Of a stretch of DNA of 64,000 nucleotides, positions 7,990 through 16,360 are shown one piece after another. Source of the stretch: Deltaproteobacteria bacterium (lineage in GTDB: Bacteria > Desulfobacterota > Desulfuromonadia > Geobacterales > Pseudopelobacteraceae); assembly GCA_021781535.1 (NCBI GenBank), contig JAJXWO010000015.1:1-64000 (forward strand), written 5' to 3'. The translations under genes and the position numbers were made by a program. Positions within the stretch are counted from its first letter, which is position 1; each line of letters starts with the position of its first letter. The notes beneath the pieces are model-generated. The model was not told the origin of the DNA. It made no database searches and was given only the letters and a program-made list of their open reading frames with translations.

Positions 7990-8300
7990 GTATTTGATAA
8001 CCTCTTGTTCTTATTCCGTATAAACTGACATTTTTCCTGCTCGGTAAGAGGGGTATCAAAGCATTCATCACGATGAGGGAACAGACTCCTTTGGACAAGG
8101 TCCCATCAACCATGATATTCATTCGTAGAGCTTCATTGGCATTCTCCTGATATTGGCTTTCTTCGCACAGAAACAATATCACAAAATGCCGTTAAGCCAA
8201 ATTATACAGCGTGTTACAACAAGATATTTAACATTCAAATCCTTGCATGTACTTTGGCAAGAGGCCTATAGTGGCAGGATTTTTTTTGTGCAGATACATG

Positions 8301-8341
8301 GTAGGATGAGCATAGATGGACCAGCGCTGCACCCACCCTAC
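8301..8341. repeat. REP-like imperfect inverted repeat
   Basis: Begins gtaggatgagc and ends gcacccaccctac, an imperfect palindrome of the GTAGG(A/G)TGGG...CCCACCCTAC kind found as dispersed intergenic elements in many proteobacteria. Copy number cannot be judged from this window. Confidence 0.35.
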
Positions 8342-8485
8342 AAAAACAAACTAACTATACGGATCAAGGAGTATTTTGCATGTACCAGAGGAGGACCGGA
8401 CGGACAGAACGACAAGGGGATAAAAAACAGAAAATTTACTCATTTTGAGTGGTTAGGTTCGTATTAAATGACTCAGGAAATGACT

Positions 8486-8524
8486 CCCCGAAACAGGTGC
8501 GCTACCAGACTGCGCTACATCGCG
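8486..8524 (-). pseudogene. tRNA-Pro 5' half, remnant
   Basis: On the minus strand the 39 bases from CGCGATG through the D arm (TAGCGCAGTCTGGTAGCGCA) to an anticodon loop TTCGGGG match the 5' half of a tRNA-Pro (anticodon CGG). The sequence that follows has no anticodon-stem partner, no T loop and no CCA, so it cannot be a functional tRNA. Confidence 0.65.
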
Positions 8525-8669
8525 AAGAGTTGTTTTTATATATTTTTTATGGCACTCTTGCCAACTGTTAAGACCCTGACTGTGATAAACGGCATATGTA
8601 AGTTTACGAAGTTATTTTTCCAGGAACACGTGAAACAACGACCTACGTGCTACTCGAGGAGCTACGGTA

Positions 8670-9584
8670 ATGACCGAAGCAGTAAAACAGCAGATAAAAG
8701 ATCTTCTCAAAGAGCACAACGCCGTGCTTCTTGCCCACAACTATATGCGTGACGAAGTGCAGGAGATTGCAGACTTCACCGGAGATTCTCTCGCGTTATC
8801 CATCGAGGCATCAAAAACCGCTGCCGATGTTATCGTGTTCTGCGGCGTGCACTTCATGGCTGAATCGGCTGCGATACTATCGCCTGGCAAGAAGGTGCTG
8901 CTTCCCCGCCCTGACGCCGGCTGCCCGATGGCCGACATGGTTACAGCTGCAGAGTTGGAGGCGCTTCGCGCCAAACACCCCGGCGTGCCGGTCGTCACCT
9001 ATGTTAATTCATCGGCGGAGGTCAAAGCTCATTCCGATATCTGCTGCACCTCGGCTAACGCCCTGACTGTGGTCAGGTCGCTGCAGGAGCAGGAGTTGAT
9101 TTTTGTCCCGGACCGCAACCTCGGGCGCTGGGTCGCCACGTTCGTTCCGGAGAAGCGGTTTATTTTCTGGGAGGGATTCTGCCCGACGCACGAGCGAATG
9201 ACTGTAGCGGCGGTGCTGCAAAAAAAAGCAGAGTACCCCGATGCACTCTTTATCTGTCACCCAGAAAGCGCCCCGGAAGTTTCAGCTCTGGGTGATCATG
9301 TCTGCTCAACCAGCGGCATGTTTGACTACTGCCGCACCAGCCCGGCCAGCACATTCATCGTCGGCACCGAGGCCGGCATTCTTTACAAGCTGCGGCTAGA
9401 GAACCCCGGGAAAGAGTTTATTCTCGCCTCGCCGGCTCTTTTTTGCCCCAATATGAAACTTACTTCTCTGGAAGATGTGCTGGTTTCTCTCCAGACCCTG
9501 TCGCCGGTCGTTACCGTCCCGGAAGAGATTCGTATCAGAGCCAAAAGGGCACTGGACAGGATGTTGGCGATTCCTCGCGACTGA
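8670..9584 (+). CDS. nadA: quinolinate synthase A
   Basis: Condenses iminoaspartate with dihydroxyacetone phosphate to quinolinate, the 4Fe-4S-dependent step of NAD synthesis. 304 residues, normal for the short NadA class. Signatures: [20 protein letters not shown] near residue 20, and three conserved cysteines in [13 protein letters not shown], in DICCTSAN and in the C-terminal [10 protein letters not shown], which hold the cluster. GAGGAG lies about 8 bases before the ATG. No other NAD gene adjoins it; it appears to be a single-gene unit. Confidence 0.95.
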   Translation: MTEAVKQQIKDLLKEHNAVLLAHNYMRDEVQEIADFTGDSLALSIEASKTAADVIVFCGVHFMAESAAILSPGKKVLLPRPDAGCPMADMVTAAELEALRAKHPGVPVVTYVNSSAEVKAHSDICCTSANALTVVRSLQEQELIFVPDRNLGRWVATFVPEKRFIFWEGFCPTHERMTVAAVLQKKAEYPDALFICHPESAPEVSALGDHVCSTSGMFDYCRTSPASTFIVGTEAGILYKLRLENPGKEFILASPALFCPNMKLTSLEDVLVSLQTLSPVVTVPEEIRIRAKRALDRMLAIPRD

Positions 9585-9644
9585 CGGGCAGTCCCGCCAT
9601 TGATCACTGTCGAGACGTGAACGCCTCGCCGGACTCTTTCAAAA

Positions 9645-9680
9645 TGCAGACCAGGCAGCCATTTGGCCGCCTGGTCTGCA
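9645..9680 (-). terminator. hairpin between nadA and the CAP gene
   Basis: A perfect 12-base stem (tgcagaccaggc, 9645-9656, with 9669-9680). On the minus strand it is followed by TTTTG, so it probably terminates the CAP-protein transcript; on the plus strand it lies 60 bases after nadA without a T run. Confidence 0.55.
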
Positions 9681-9716
9681 CCATGTCATATATGTGAGCC
9701 GACAATCATCCGTTAC

Positions 9717-10343
9717 CTACCTGCTCTCCCTGAAGCCCTTCGCAAAATCGATGACGCACATATCCCCAAAACGTGGATGGGAACCACAGGCAACCCCGGC
9801 GGTTCTAAAGGATGGACTGAAGGTGTTTATCCGATGTCCCCGGTTCGCCACCCCGTCGTCAACGATCAGTTGCATGACCAGGTTCCGTGCGCCCTCGGGG
9901 CCATAGGCGATGTTTTCGCCGATCATCCCGTCCCATTCCCCGTGCCGCTCGATCCGTTCCCGCATCCCGTGGCTCTGCCTGCCAGTATGGCCGGTCGCGC
10001 CGGAGCGCCCCTGTTCGTCGGCGAGTTCGGCCGCCGCTGCGGCAAGTCCGTCCGACCAGGTGAGTGGCGGCAGTGGCTTCGAGCGGGAGAGATATCGAAT
10101 AGCCTCATCAACAGCAGTAACCCCCTCGCTGGTTTGTATGCGGGTAGTGCTGCCCGGCAGCACGTAGTATTTCCCCCGGAACTGTGTGCGGAACTTACGG
10201 AGAAAACCGGCATACGTCCGCGGTGCGGTGCGGGCCAGATTCGTTTCGGCCAGGACCTGCATGGCGAGGGTATGGTCGAGGGCAGCCGCCGGGTCTGCAA
10301 GCGCGAGGAGGACACACATCGTTATATAAAAAAGCTTCATCAT
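9717..10343 (-). CDS. secreted CAP-domain (SCP/PR1-like) protein
   Basis: 208 residues with a signal peptide (MMKLFYITMCVLLALADPAA, cleavage near 21). The CAP fold is seen from NLARTAPRTYAGF (about 35) through LTWSDGLAAAAAELADEQG (about 95), the histidine-bearing SGATGHTGRQSHGMRERI, GENIAYG and the closing GVANRGHRINTF near 175. Bacterial CAP proteins are exported and of mostly unknown function. GAAGG lies a few bases upstream of the start. It follows the HAD phosphatase gene by 30 bases on the same strand and probably shares its transcript. Confidence 0.82.
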   Translation of the reverse strand: MMKLFYITMCVLLALADPAAALDHTLAMQVLAETNLARTAPRTYAGFLRKFRTQFRGKYYVLPGSTTRIQTSEGVTAVDEAIRYLSRSKPLPPLTWSDGLAAAAAELADEQGRSGATGHTGRQSHGMRERIERHGEWDGMIGENIAYGPEGARNLVMQLIVDDGVANRGHRINTFSPSFRTAGVACGSHPRFGDMCVIDFAKGFRESR

Positions 10344-10373
10344 TCATAACCTTCATAGTTCGTTTTTAATGTT

Positions 10374-10997
10374 TCACGCAGGTACATCGTTTGCAATCGC
10401 CTCAGCCAGTTCCTCCAGTGTAGCCACCGCCAAATCTGCCAACTCCGGCCAGCGAAAGGCGCAACTGCTGTCCACATGGATCGTGGCAGTGCCGGCAGCG
10501 CGCCCCACCTGCAGGTCGAACAGATAGTCGCCGACCATCACCGTCTCGTCCGGCACATTCTCCCAGGCGGCAAGGAGTTTTTCTATCCCCTCCGGATGCG
10601 GCTTGGGCGCAGCTTCATCCCGGCCAAGAACGTCGGCTGAGGTGAAATACCCGTCAAGGCCGATCTGGCCGAGGGTATGGAGGGCAATCTCCCGCGTATT
10701 GCGGGTGAGGATGCCGATGCGGGCCCCGCGCCGGAGCAGCCGGTCAAGCAGCCGCCCGGCACCGGGGGCTGCTGCGGTCCGGGCTGCCAGTTCATATTCT
10801 ATCTCGATCAAACGGGCGTGCCGTGCGGCGGCCTCCGCCGATGGCAGGGAAGCAAGAAACTGGAGGATGTCGGAGTCGGCCTCGATCATGCCGAGCGCAC
10901 TCCGGATAGCGGGGAAATCGTGTACCGGAAGGGTCAACGTTCCATCAAGATCGAAGATCCAGCAGCGACGATTGAGAATGTGATGGTTAACTGTCAT
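10374..10997 (-). CDS. HAD-family phosphatase (phosphoglycolate-phosphatase-like)
   Basis: About 207 residues. HAD motif I is WIFDLDGTLTLPVHDF near the N-terminus, motif II is ILTRNT, motif III lysine is in EAAPKPHPEG and motif IV is VGDYLFDLQVG; a small helical cap lies between. It should be a cytosolic phosphatase of a small phosphorylated metabolite; the substrate cannot be assigned. Start: ATG at 10997 gives MTVNHHILNRR; an upstream ATG at 11024 or 11063 is possible but adds residues unlike the family. Confidence 0.8.
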   Translation of the reverse strand: MTVNHHILNRRCWIFDLDGTLTLPVHDFPAIRSALGMIEADSDILQFLASLPSAEAAARHARLIEIEYELAARTAAAPGAGRLLDRLLRRGARIGILTRNTREIALHTLGQIGLDGYFTSADVLGRDEAAPKPHPEGIEKLLAAWENVPDETVMVGDYLFDLQVGRAAGTATIHVDSSCAFRWPELADLAVATLEELAEAIANDVPA

Positions 10998-11208
10998 TCT
11001 TACAGGGTACCTTTTTTCAGTCATTCCGGCAACAGCCGACTGCGCCGGCAGCAGATCAGACAAACATATCCGCCAGAGCGTACCATCGTGTGCCCTTGCG
11101 CTCTGCGGGAGTTTTGGCTATAGTGGCGGCTCTCGCCGCTCTTTCGGCAGAAACTTATTTTTCAGCGGGCTCCGGTCGATACGACGAAGTCACCCAGGAA
11201 CTGACAGA

Positions 11209-12078
11209 ATGCCCCACTTTCTCGACATCGCCATCGGCACACTTGCCCAGCGTCCCTATGTATTCGCTTTTTTCGCTGCGTTTCTGTCTGCTTGCATCCC
11301 GCATGTCGGGTGGAAGCGGACCCTCACCTTCACAGCAGCCGGCTATTTTATCGCCTTCGGCTCGGAGTGGCTCTCTATCAACACCGGCTTCCCCTACGGC
11401 TGGTACTATTACATCGACACCACCAGCAGCCGTGAACTCTGGATTGCCGGGGTGCCATTCTTCGACTCGCTCTCCTATGTTTTTCTCGCCTACTGCAGTT
11501 ATGCCACCGCACTTTTCATCCTCTCGCCGCTCAAGGCGTGGCGCTGGAACATCGTTACCCTGGAAACCCGCTCTATCCGGCGGTCATTTGCGGCCCTGCT
11601 GCTCGGATCGTTCCTGCAAACCTTTCTCGACATCGTGATCGATCCGGTGGCCCTGCAGGGACGACGCTGGTTTCTCGGGCAGATTTACGGTTATCGCGAG
11701 GCGGGAATCCATTTCGGCGTGCCGCTTTCCAACTATGCGGGGTGGCTGCTGACCAGCTTTTGCCTGATTGCCGCTTTTCAGCTGATCGACGCCGGCCGCC
11801 TCAATGACGCTCCAAAGGGAGCCGTCAATCTCCCGTTCCGTTCGCTCCTGGGGCCGGTTCTCTTTCTTTCGGTTCTGCTCTTCAATATCGGCATGATGCT
11901 TGTGATCGGCGAGCGCTTCATGGCATTGAGCGCAGCATTGCTGTTCACCCTGCCGATTCTGATGGTGCTCGTTCTGGCTCTGCGGCGGACCAATCGCTAC
12001 AGCAAGGATGAACTGGGAGGACACCTGCGGGATTACCCCTGGTCTCCTGCGGGGAATGCGCTACACAAGGGGCAGTAA
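11209..12078 (+). CDS. CruF-like carotenoid biosynthesis membrane protein (DUF422)
   Basis: 289-residue integral membrane protein with about seven or eight hydrophobic helices. FGSEWLSINTGFPYGWYYY near 60, GVPFFDSLSY near 90, QTFLDIVIDPVAL near 150 and FGVPLSNYAGWLLTS near 185 are the conserved acidic and aromatic blocks of the CruF/DUF422 family. CruF hydrates the 1,2 double bond of carotenoids in some bacteria; whether this homologue acts on a carotenoid or another isoprenoid is open, since no carotenoid genes are nearby. The 3' end overlaps the converging nucleosidase gene by 18 bases. Confidence 0.72.
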   Translation: MPHFLDIAIGTLAQRPYVFAFFAAFLSACIPHVGWKRTLTFTAAGYFIAFGSEWLSINTGFPYGWYYYIDTTSSRELWIAGVPFFDSLSYVFLAYCSYATALFILSPLKAWRWNIVTLETRSIRRSFAALLLGSFLQTFLDIVIDPVALQGRRWFLGQIYGYREAGIHFGVPLSNYAGWLLTSFCLIAAFQLIDAGRLNDAPKGAVNLPFRSLLGPVLFLSVLLFNIGMMLVIGERFMALSAALLFTLPILMVLVLALRRTNRYSKDELGGHLRDYPWSPAGNALHKGQ

Positions 12079-12801
12079 CTGCTCCATAGCCGCCGTCAGA
12101 CGGTGTGCCGCGGCACGGCTGTTGCGGGCCAACCTGATCAGCTGCGGGATAATGCGTGGCTTGCGAAGGATTGTCAGCAGTACCCGGTGCGGACGGATGC
12201 GCATGCGGACATCGCAGAATTCATCCAGCGAGAAACCGAGTTCCTCGCTGGCAGGGTCGGTGACCGCCCGGAGCGCCAGCAGCGGGATCCTGTTTTCAAC
12301 GGCAATAATGGCAATGGCCGCACTTTCCATCTCCACCACCGGAAAGGGACTTTTGGCCGGCAGCATTCCGGCCAGACGTGTTTTTGACATGATGACCGGC
12401 GTACTGGCGAACATCCCGCCGAATACCCTCGTTCCGGCCTGTCGCGCCACAAAGGTCTGGCCCGCTGCGGAAAAAAGCACCGGTACCTCCTCAACACCTT
12501 CCCCGGCAACAATAACCATGTGCTTCGCGACCACCACATCGCCGGTCTGCAGTTCCGGGTCAATCCCGCCGCAGAAGCCGACCGAGATCAGCAGATCGGG
12601 ACGCTCCTCCCTGATAACCGCCGCTGTCGCTCGGGCGGCATTGTCGAAACCCATGCCGGATTCCAGCACTATAACATCATGACCGCATGTATGGCTGCTA
12701 AAAGCCTTGAGCCTGGCCAGTTGCATGGCAGCTCCCGGTTCCAGGCAGCGGTAAACTGCACTAAATTCCTCCGGCATGGCCGTAATGACGGCAATTTTCA
12801 T
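12061..12801 (-). CDS. nucleoside phosphorylase/nucleosidase family protein, possibly HpnG-like
   Basis: 246 residues of the MTA/SAH nucleosidase (PNP_UDP) superfamily: KIAVITAMPEEF at the N-terminus, SVGFCGGIDPELQTGDVVV near 98, VEMESAAIA near 172 (ribose-binding Met-Glu) and the catalytic-type Asp in RAVTDPASE near 197. HpnG of hopanoid synthesis, which removes adenine from adenosylhopane, is the closest role I can suggest given the isoprenoid-related neighbour; a plain MTA/SAH nucleosidase is the alternative. It converges on the CruF-like gene and overlaps it by 18 bases. Confidence 0.65.
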   Translation of the reverse strand: MKIAVITAMPEEFSAVYRCLEPGAAMQLARLKAFSSHTCGHDVIVLESGMGFDNAARATAAVIREERPDLLISVGFCGGIDPELQTGDVVVAKHMVIVAGEGVEEVPVLFSAAGQTFVARQAGTRVFGGMFASTPVIMSKTRLAGMLPAKSPFPVVEMESAAIAIIAVENRIPLLALRAVTDPASEELGFSLDEFCDVRMRIRPHRVLLTILRKPRIIPQLIRLARNSRAAAHRLTAAMEQLLPLV

Positions 12802-12867
12802 CAGTCGTTTCTCCTGCCCGGACTGTACAATTTTCAGAGCATTATTTCAAAGCATAATATGAAATGC

Positions 12868-12896
12868 TGGACAAACTGCAATTGCTATATTATATA
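12868..12896 (+). promoter_or_regulatory. promoter of tRNA-Ser
   Basis: TGGACA (12868-12873) and TATATA (12891-12896) with a 17-base spacer, 16 bases before the tRNA. Confidence 0.5.
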
Positions 12897-12912
12897 TACC
12901 GTTCAGTTTTAT

Positions 12913-13003
12913 GGAGAGATGTCCGAGCGGTTGAAGGAGCACGCCTGGAAAGCGTGTGTACGTTAATAGCGTACCGAGGGTTCGAATCCCTCTCTCTCCG
13001 CCA
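12913..13003 (+). tRNA. tRNA-Ser (GGA)
   Basis: 91 bases: acceptor GGAGAGA/TCTCTCC, anticodon arm CACGC-CTGGAAA-GCGTG with anticodon GGA, a long variable arm, T loop GTTCGAATC, discriminator G and encoded CCA. The SRP RNA follows downstream. Confidence 0.97.
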
Positions 13004-13060
13004 TTATTTGATTTTGCGGCACAGCAAAAAGTTCATATGCAAGGCTTGCGAATTCTGAGG

Positions 13061-13140
13061 AATGAGGCGTACTGTCAGGTACGCCGCAGTGACGAAGGTT
13101 GAGCGTAACGCAGCAGATGGGCTTTTGGCGAAGCCGTCCG
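13061..13140 (+). repeat. possible dispersed intergenic repeat
   Basis: A hairpin ggcgtac/gtacgcc (13066-13072, 13079-13085) followed by gcagtgacgaaggttgagc, cgcagcagatgggctttt and gcgaagccgtc. This resembles a repeat I associate with Geobacter intergenic regions, recalled rather than tested. Only one copy is in this window. Confidence 0.35.
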
Positions 13141-13152
13141 GTTTGCAGGTGG

Positions 13153-13262
13153 AAATGATAGCCGGGCCTCGCGCAACGGCACGCCGTGAACTCCGCCAGG
13201 TCCGGAAGGAAGCAACGGCAACGGCTCCCGCTGTGTGCCGCGGGTAAACCCGGCTATCATTT
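13153..13262 (+). ncRNA. ffs: signal recognition particle RNA (small bacterial type)
   Basis: It contains the conserved apical domain (ccgccaggtccggaaggaag, then caacggcaacgg) that binds Ffh, and closes with a long terminal helix pairing aaatgatagccggg (13153-13166) with cccggctatcattt (13249-13262). The length of about 110 bases fits the 4.5S class. It pairs with Ffh to target nascent membrane proteins. Further pairing (gcaggt/gcctgc) may extend the ends slightly. Confidence 0.92.
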
Positions 13263-13361
13263 GCGCCTGCAAACTTCTTATCCCTTCTACATTCCCCTGA
13301 ACCAAATGCCGCTCCCCGCTTCACCACGTGGAGAGGCAGACTACCTGCGAGGTTAGATCAC

Positions 13362-15056
13362 TTGTCCAACGGCACGCACTATGAAGTCCTGGCAAGGAAA
13401 TACCGTCCCCAAAACTTTTCCGAGCTGGCTGGCCAGGAACATGTCAGCCGCACGCTGCAAAATGCCATTGAGTCAGGCCGGGTCGCTCATGCCTTCCTGT
13501 TTACCGGCGCCCGCGGTGTCGGCAAAACGAGTACCGCCCGCATCATGGCCAAGACCCTTAACTGTGAAAGAGGGGTCACGCATGAGCCCTGCAACGTCTG
13601 CCCGCAATGCATCGAAATAACCAAAGGCACCTCAACCGATGTTTTCGAGATTGACGGCGCTTCCAATAACGGCGTCGACGATGTCCGCGACCTGCGCGAC
13701 AACATAAAATACCTCCCTTCCCACAGCCGCTACCGGATCATCATCATCGACGAAGTCCACATGCTTTCGACCAACGCATTCAATGCGCTGCTCAAGACTC
13801 TTGAAGAGCCTCCGGAGCATGTCAAATTCATCTTTGCCACCACTGAACCGCATAAGCTCCCGGTAACGATCCTTTCACGCTGCCAGCGCTTTGACTTCAA
13901 ACGGGTTACGCTGCCAAAGATCATTGCCCGGCTGCGTGAAATTGCCGGAAAAGAGTCGGTAACCATCTCCGACACAGCCTTGGCCTTGATTGCCCGCAAA
14001 GGCGACGGCAGCATGCGGGATTCCCTGACGGCGTTCGATCAGGTGCTGGCATTTTGTGGCAATACCGTCAGCGACGACGATATCGGCACCCTGCTGGGAA
14101 CCATTGACCGCCGGCTGCTGGCTGATATTTCGGCGGCGGTTTTCGGAGGTAACACCCAGGGGGTGCTCGCAGGAATCAAACAGGTTGATCTGGTCGGATA
14201 TAACATGCGCCAGTTCTGCCAGGAACTGATCGAGCACTTTCGCAATCTGCTGGTGACCCGGTCGGTAAAAAAACCGGAAGAGATTCTGGACCTGACTGCA
14301 GCGGAACTGGAAGAGTTGCATAAACAGTCAATCAACATCAGCACCCTGGATATTCAGCGACGTCTGGCACTGTTAATAAAGGCTGAATCTGAAATGGCTT
14401 ATGCCAGTTTTCCGCGCCTGATTGTGGAAATGGCGCTTTTAAAAGCAACACTCCTGGCCCCTCTGGTGCCGGTTCAAGAGCTGATCGAAAAAATTAAAGC
14501 CCTGGAAACGGCAGCGGTTCATACGCCGTCGCTACCGTGGGAAACCGCCAGAAATGCCTCTGCGCCACTCTCGCACCACATGGAGCAGCCGCGCACCGCT
14601 GCGCCTTCCCGCCCCCCCCAGCCTGCCGCCGATGCCGTTTCTCCTCCTGTCTCTGGCGGAGGGCAACCTGACTGGGGCCGTTTTGTGACATTTGTTAATG
14701 AAAATGACCGCCAGCTTGGATCGGTACTTGAACATGGCAGCCCGCTCCGACAGGAAAAGGGATTGATTGAGATCGGCTTCCCTGCCGGCAGCTACTACCT
14801 GAACGCTGCCCAGGACGCTGAATTTATTGCCGACGTTCAGGCGCTTGCCTGTACTTTTGCGAGTGGGAGTACCACCGTCAAAGTAAAGTCGATTGAAAGC
14901 GGCTTCGCTGATGCACCATTATCACTGGCAGAAAAAAAAAAGAGTGACGCCGAACAGCACTTGAATGAGCTGAAGCAAGAGGTTGGAAACCATCCGTTGA
15001 TCAAAGAGGCTGAGCGGGTGTTTGGCTGCGCCATTACTGACGTGCGGGAATTTTAG
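13362..15056 (+). CDS. dnaX: DNA polymerase III subunits gamma and tau
   Basis: Clamp-loader ATPase of 564 residues. Walker A GARGVGKTSTA near residue 49, a four-cysteine zinc site (C-x(8-10)-C-x2-C-x2-C, near 69-85), Walker B IIIIDEVHML near 127, and sensor/arginine-finger region ATTEPHKLPVTILSRCQRF near 157-175 are intact. It must start with TTG at 13362 (GAGG lies 10 bases upstream); no in-frame ATG lies near the conserved HYEVLARKYRP. A run of ten A at 14932-14941 precedes an out-of-frame TGA and could give a truncated form. First protein gene of dnaX-ybaB-recR. Confidence 0.95.
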   Translation: MSNGTHYEVLARKYRPQNFSELAGQEHVSRTLQNAIESGRVAHAFLFTGARGVGKTSTARIMAKTLNCERGVTHEPCNVCPQCIEITKGTSTDVFEIDGASNNGVDDVRDLRDNIKYLPSHSRYRIIIIDEVHMLSTNAFNALLKTLEEPPEHVKFIFATTEPHKLPVTILSRCQRFDFKRVTLPKIIARLREIAGKESVTISDTALALIARKGDGSMRDSLTAFDQVLAFCGNTVSDDDIGTLLGTIDRRLLADISAAVFGGNTQGVLAGIKQVDLVGYNMRQFCQELIEHFRNLLVTRSVKKPEEILDLTAAELEELHKQSINISTLDIQRRLALLIKAESEMAYASFPRLIVEMALLKATLLAPLVPVQELIEKIKALETAAVHTPSLPWETARNASAPLSHHMEQPRTAAPSRPPQPAADAVSPPVSGGGQPDWGRFVTFVNENDRQLGSVLEHGSPLRQEKGLIEIGFPAGSYYLNAAQDAEFIADVQALACTFASGSTTVKVKSIESGFADAPLSLAEKKKSDAEQHLNELKQEVGNHPLIKEAERVFGCAITDVREF

Positions 15057-15105
15057 CTGTTCCCGCACTACTGAAACAGAACCAAGAAAAAATCAGGGGG
15101 AAACG

Positions 15106-15420
15106 ATGTCAAAGGGATTAGCAAATATCATGAAGCAGGCTCAGATGATTCAGCAGAAAATGGCAAAACTTCAGGAAGAGGCCAGCTTAAAAACAGCCAT
15201 GGCTACATCCGGCGGCGGAGCAGTGACGATTACGGTGAATGGCAAAAATGAAATAATTTCACTGGAAATAAAAAAAGAGGCCGTTGACCCGAATGATGTT
15301 GAAATGCTTCAGGACCTGGTAATAGCCGCTGCCAATGAGGCTTTGAAGAAAGTTCATGCTGAAATGGGCGATGAAATGTCTAAAATCACCGGCGGCGTAA
15401 GCATACCCGGTCTTTTCTAG
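15106..15420 (+). CDS. ybaB: YbaB/EbfC nucleoid-associated protein
   Basis: 104-residue DNA-binding protein: MSKGLANIMKQAQMIQQKM opens the alpha-helical dimer arm, a short beta sheet carries VTITVNGKNEIISLEI, and the C-terminus ends GGVSIPGLF, as in the family. It binds DNA as a dimer and is nearly always placed between dnaX and recR. The ATG at 15106 is preceded by AGGGGGAAACG. About 50 bases separate it from dnaX. Confidence 0.93.
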   Translation: MSKGLANIMKQAQMIQQKMAKLQEEASLKTAMATSGGGAVTITVNGKNEIISLEIKKEAVDPNDVEMLQDLVIAAANEALKKVHAEMGDEMSKITGGVSIPGLF

Positions 15421-15672
15421 TAATATCATGCAGTTGTAACGTTATGCGACCCGTACAACCCGTTTGGTGTTTTAATTTGACTAAATGTTTTAGTTCGGCT
15501 AATAGTAGTCACTGTATACAGCGCCATAGTCTACTGTATCATTGCTGTCAAAGACTCCCGTTTTTAATGCTCCTCCTTGCTTTTGGCCATACGTTGTCCC
15601 GCCCAGAGCGGGGGAGCCTGTTTTTTAACCACGCTATAATACTAAAAAAATGTTTTATTTGTGCCGGAATTT

Positions 15673-16266
15673 ATGTTAACAAAATCATCCTCATTGATGC
15701 GATTGGTAGGAGAATTGAAGAAGCTGCCGGGGATCGGAGAGCGAACCGCACTTCGTCTCGCTTTTCATCTTCTTAAATCACCCCGGAATCTGACCGCACT
15801 ATCAGAGGCGCTGTGTGAAGTTCGTGACCGGGTTCGTCCCTGTTCAACCTGCTTTGCAATTACGGAAAATGACCCGTGTTCTATTTGTTCCGGAAACCGT
15901 GATTCGAGCATTATCTGCGTAGTTGAAAACTCACAGGATCTGATGGCACTGGAGCGGAGCAACGCCTATCATGGCGTTTACCATGTCCTGGAGGGATCCA
16001 TATCGCCGCTATCCGGAATCGGGCCAGCCAACCTGCGGATCACGGAGCTTGTGGATCGAATTGGAACGGGTACGGTTACAGAGGTGGTAATTGCCACTAA
16101 TTTCACCGTAGAGGGTGAAGCAACGGCACTTTACCTCACCAGACTACTGAAACCGACCGGTGTTAAAATCAGCCGTCTGGCCCACGGCATACCGCTCGGG
16201 AGCGATATCGAATTTGTCGATGCGGCCACTGTCCAGTGGGCACTGCAGGGGAGAAATGAATTATAA
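15673..16266 (+). CDS. recR: recombination mediator protein RecR
   Basis: 197 residues. Helix-hairpin-helix LPGIGERTALRLAFHLL near 15, the four-cysteine zinc finger CSTCFAITENDPCSIC near 57-72, Toprim domain starting ICVVENSQDLMALE, and the C-terminal helix region ISRLAHGIPLGSDIEFVD. It acts with RecF/RecO to load RecA on gapped DNA. The start is taken as ATG 15673; a GTG at 15661 is possible. It is separated from ybaB by 252 bases and may have its own promoter (TATAAT near 15635). Confidence 0.93.
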   Translation: MLTKSSSLMRLVGELKKLPGIGERTALRLAFHLLKSPRNLTALSEALCEVRDRVRPCSTCFAITENDPCSICSGNRDSSIICVVENSQDLMALERSNAYHGVYHVLEGSISPLSGIGPANLRITELVDRIGTGTVTEVVIATNFTVEGEATALYLTRLLKPTGVKISRLAHGIPLGSDIEFVDAATVQWALQGRNEL

Positions 16267-16360
16267 CGGCATCCTATTCCTAAATCTGACAGTGTTATAA
16301 AAAGAGACCAGTCGCACACAACAGATAGGGTAACACACCCAAAAAAAGAGGAGGCAGTAC

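Larger units (their letters stand above)
7990..8669. other. gene-poor stretch between nhaA remnant and nadA
   Basis: No convincing gene on either strand. It holds a REP-like inverted repeat (8301-8341) and a tRNA-Pro 5' half on the minus strand (8486-8524). The open frames here have no recognisable content. Confidence 0.5.

Noticed and set aside
15598-15626. Terminator between ybaB and recR
   Set aside because: The stem is only 5 bases and the T run starts 8 bases after it, so it was not listed as a feature.
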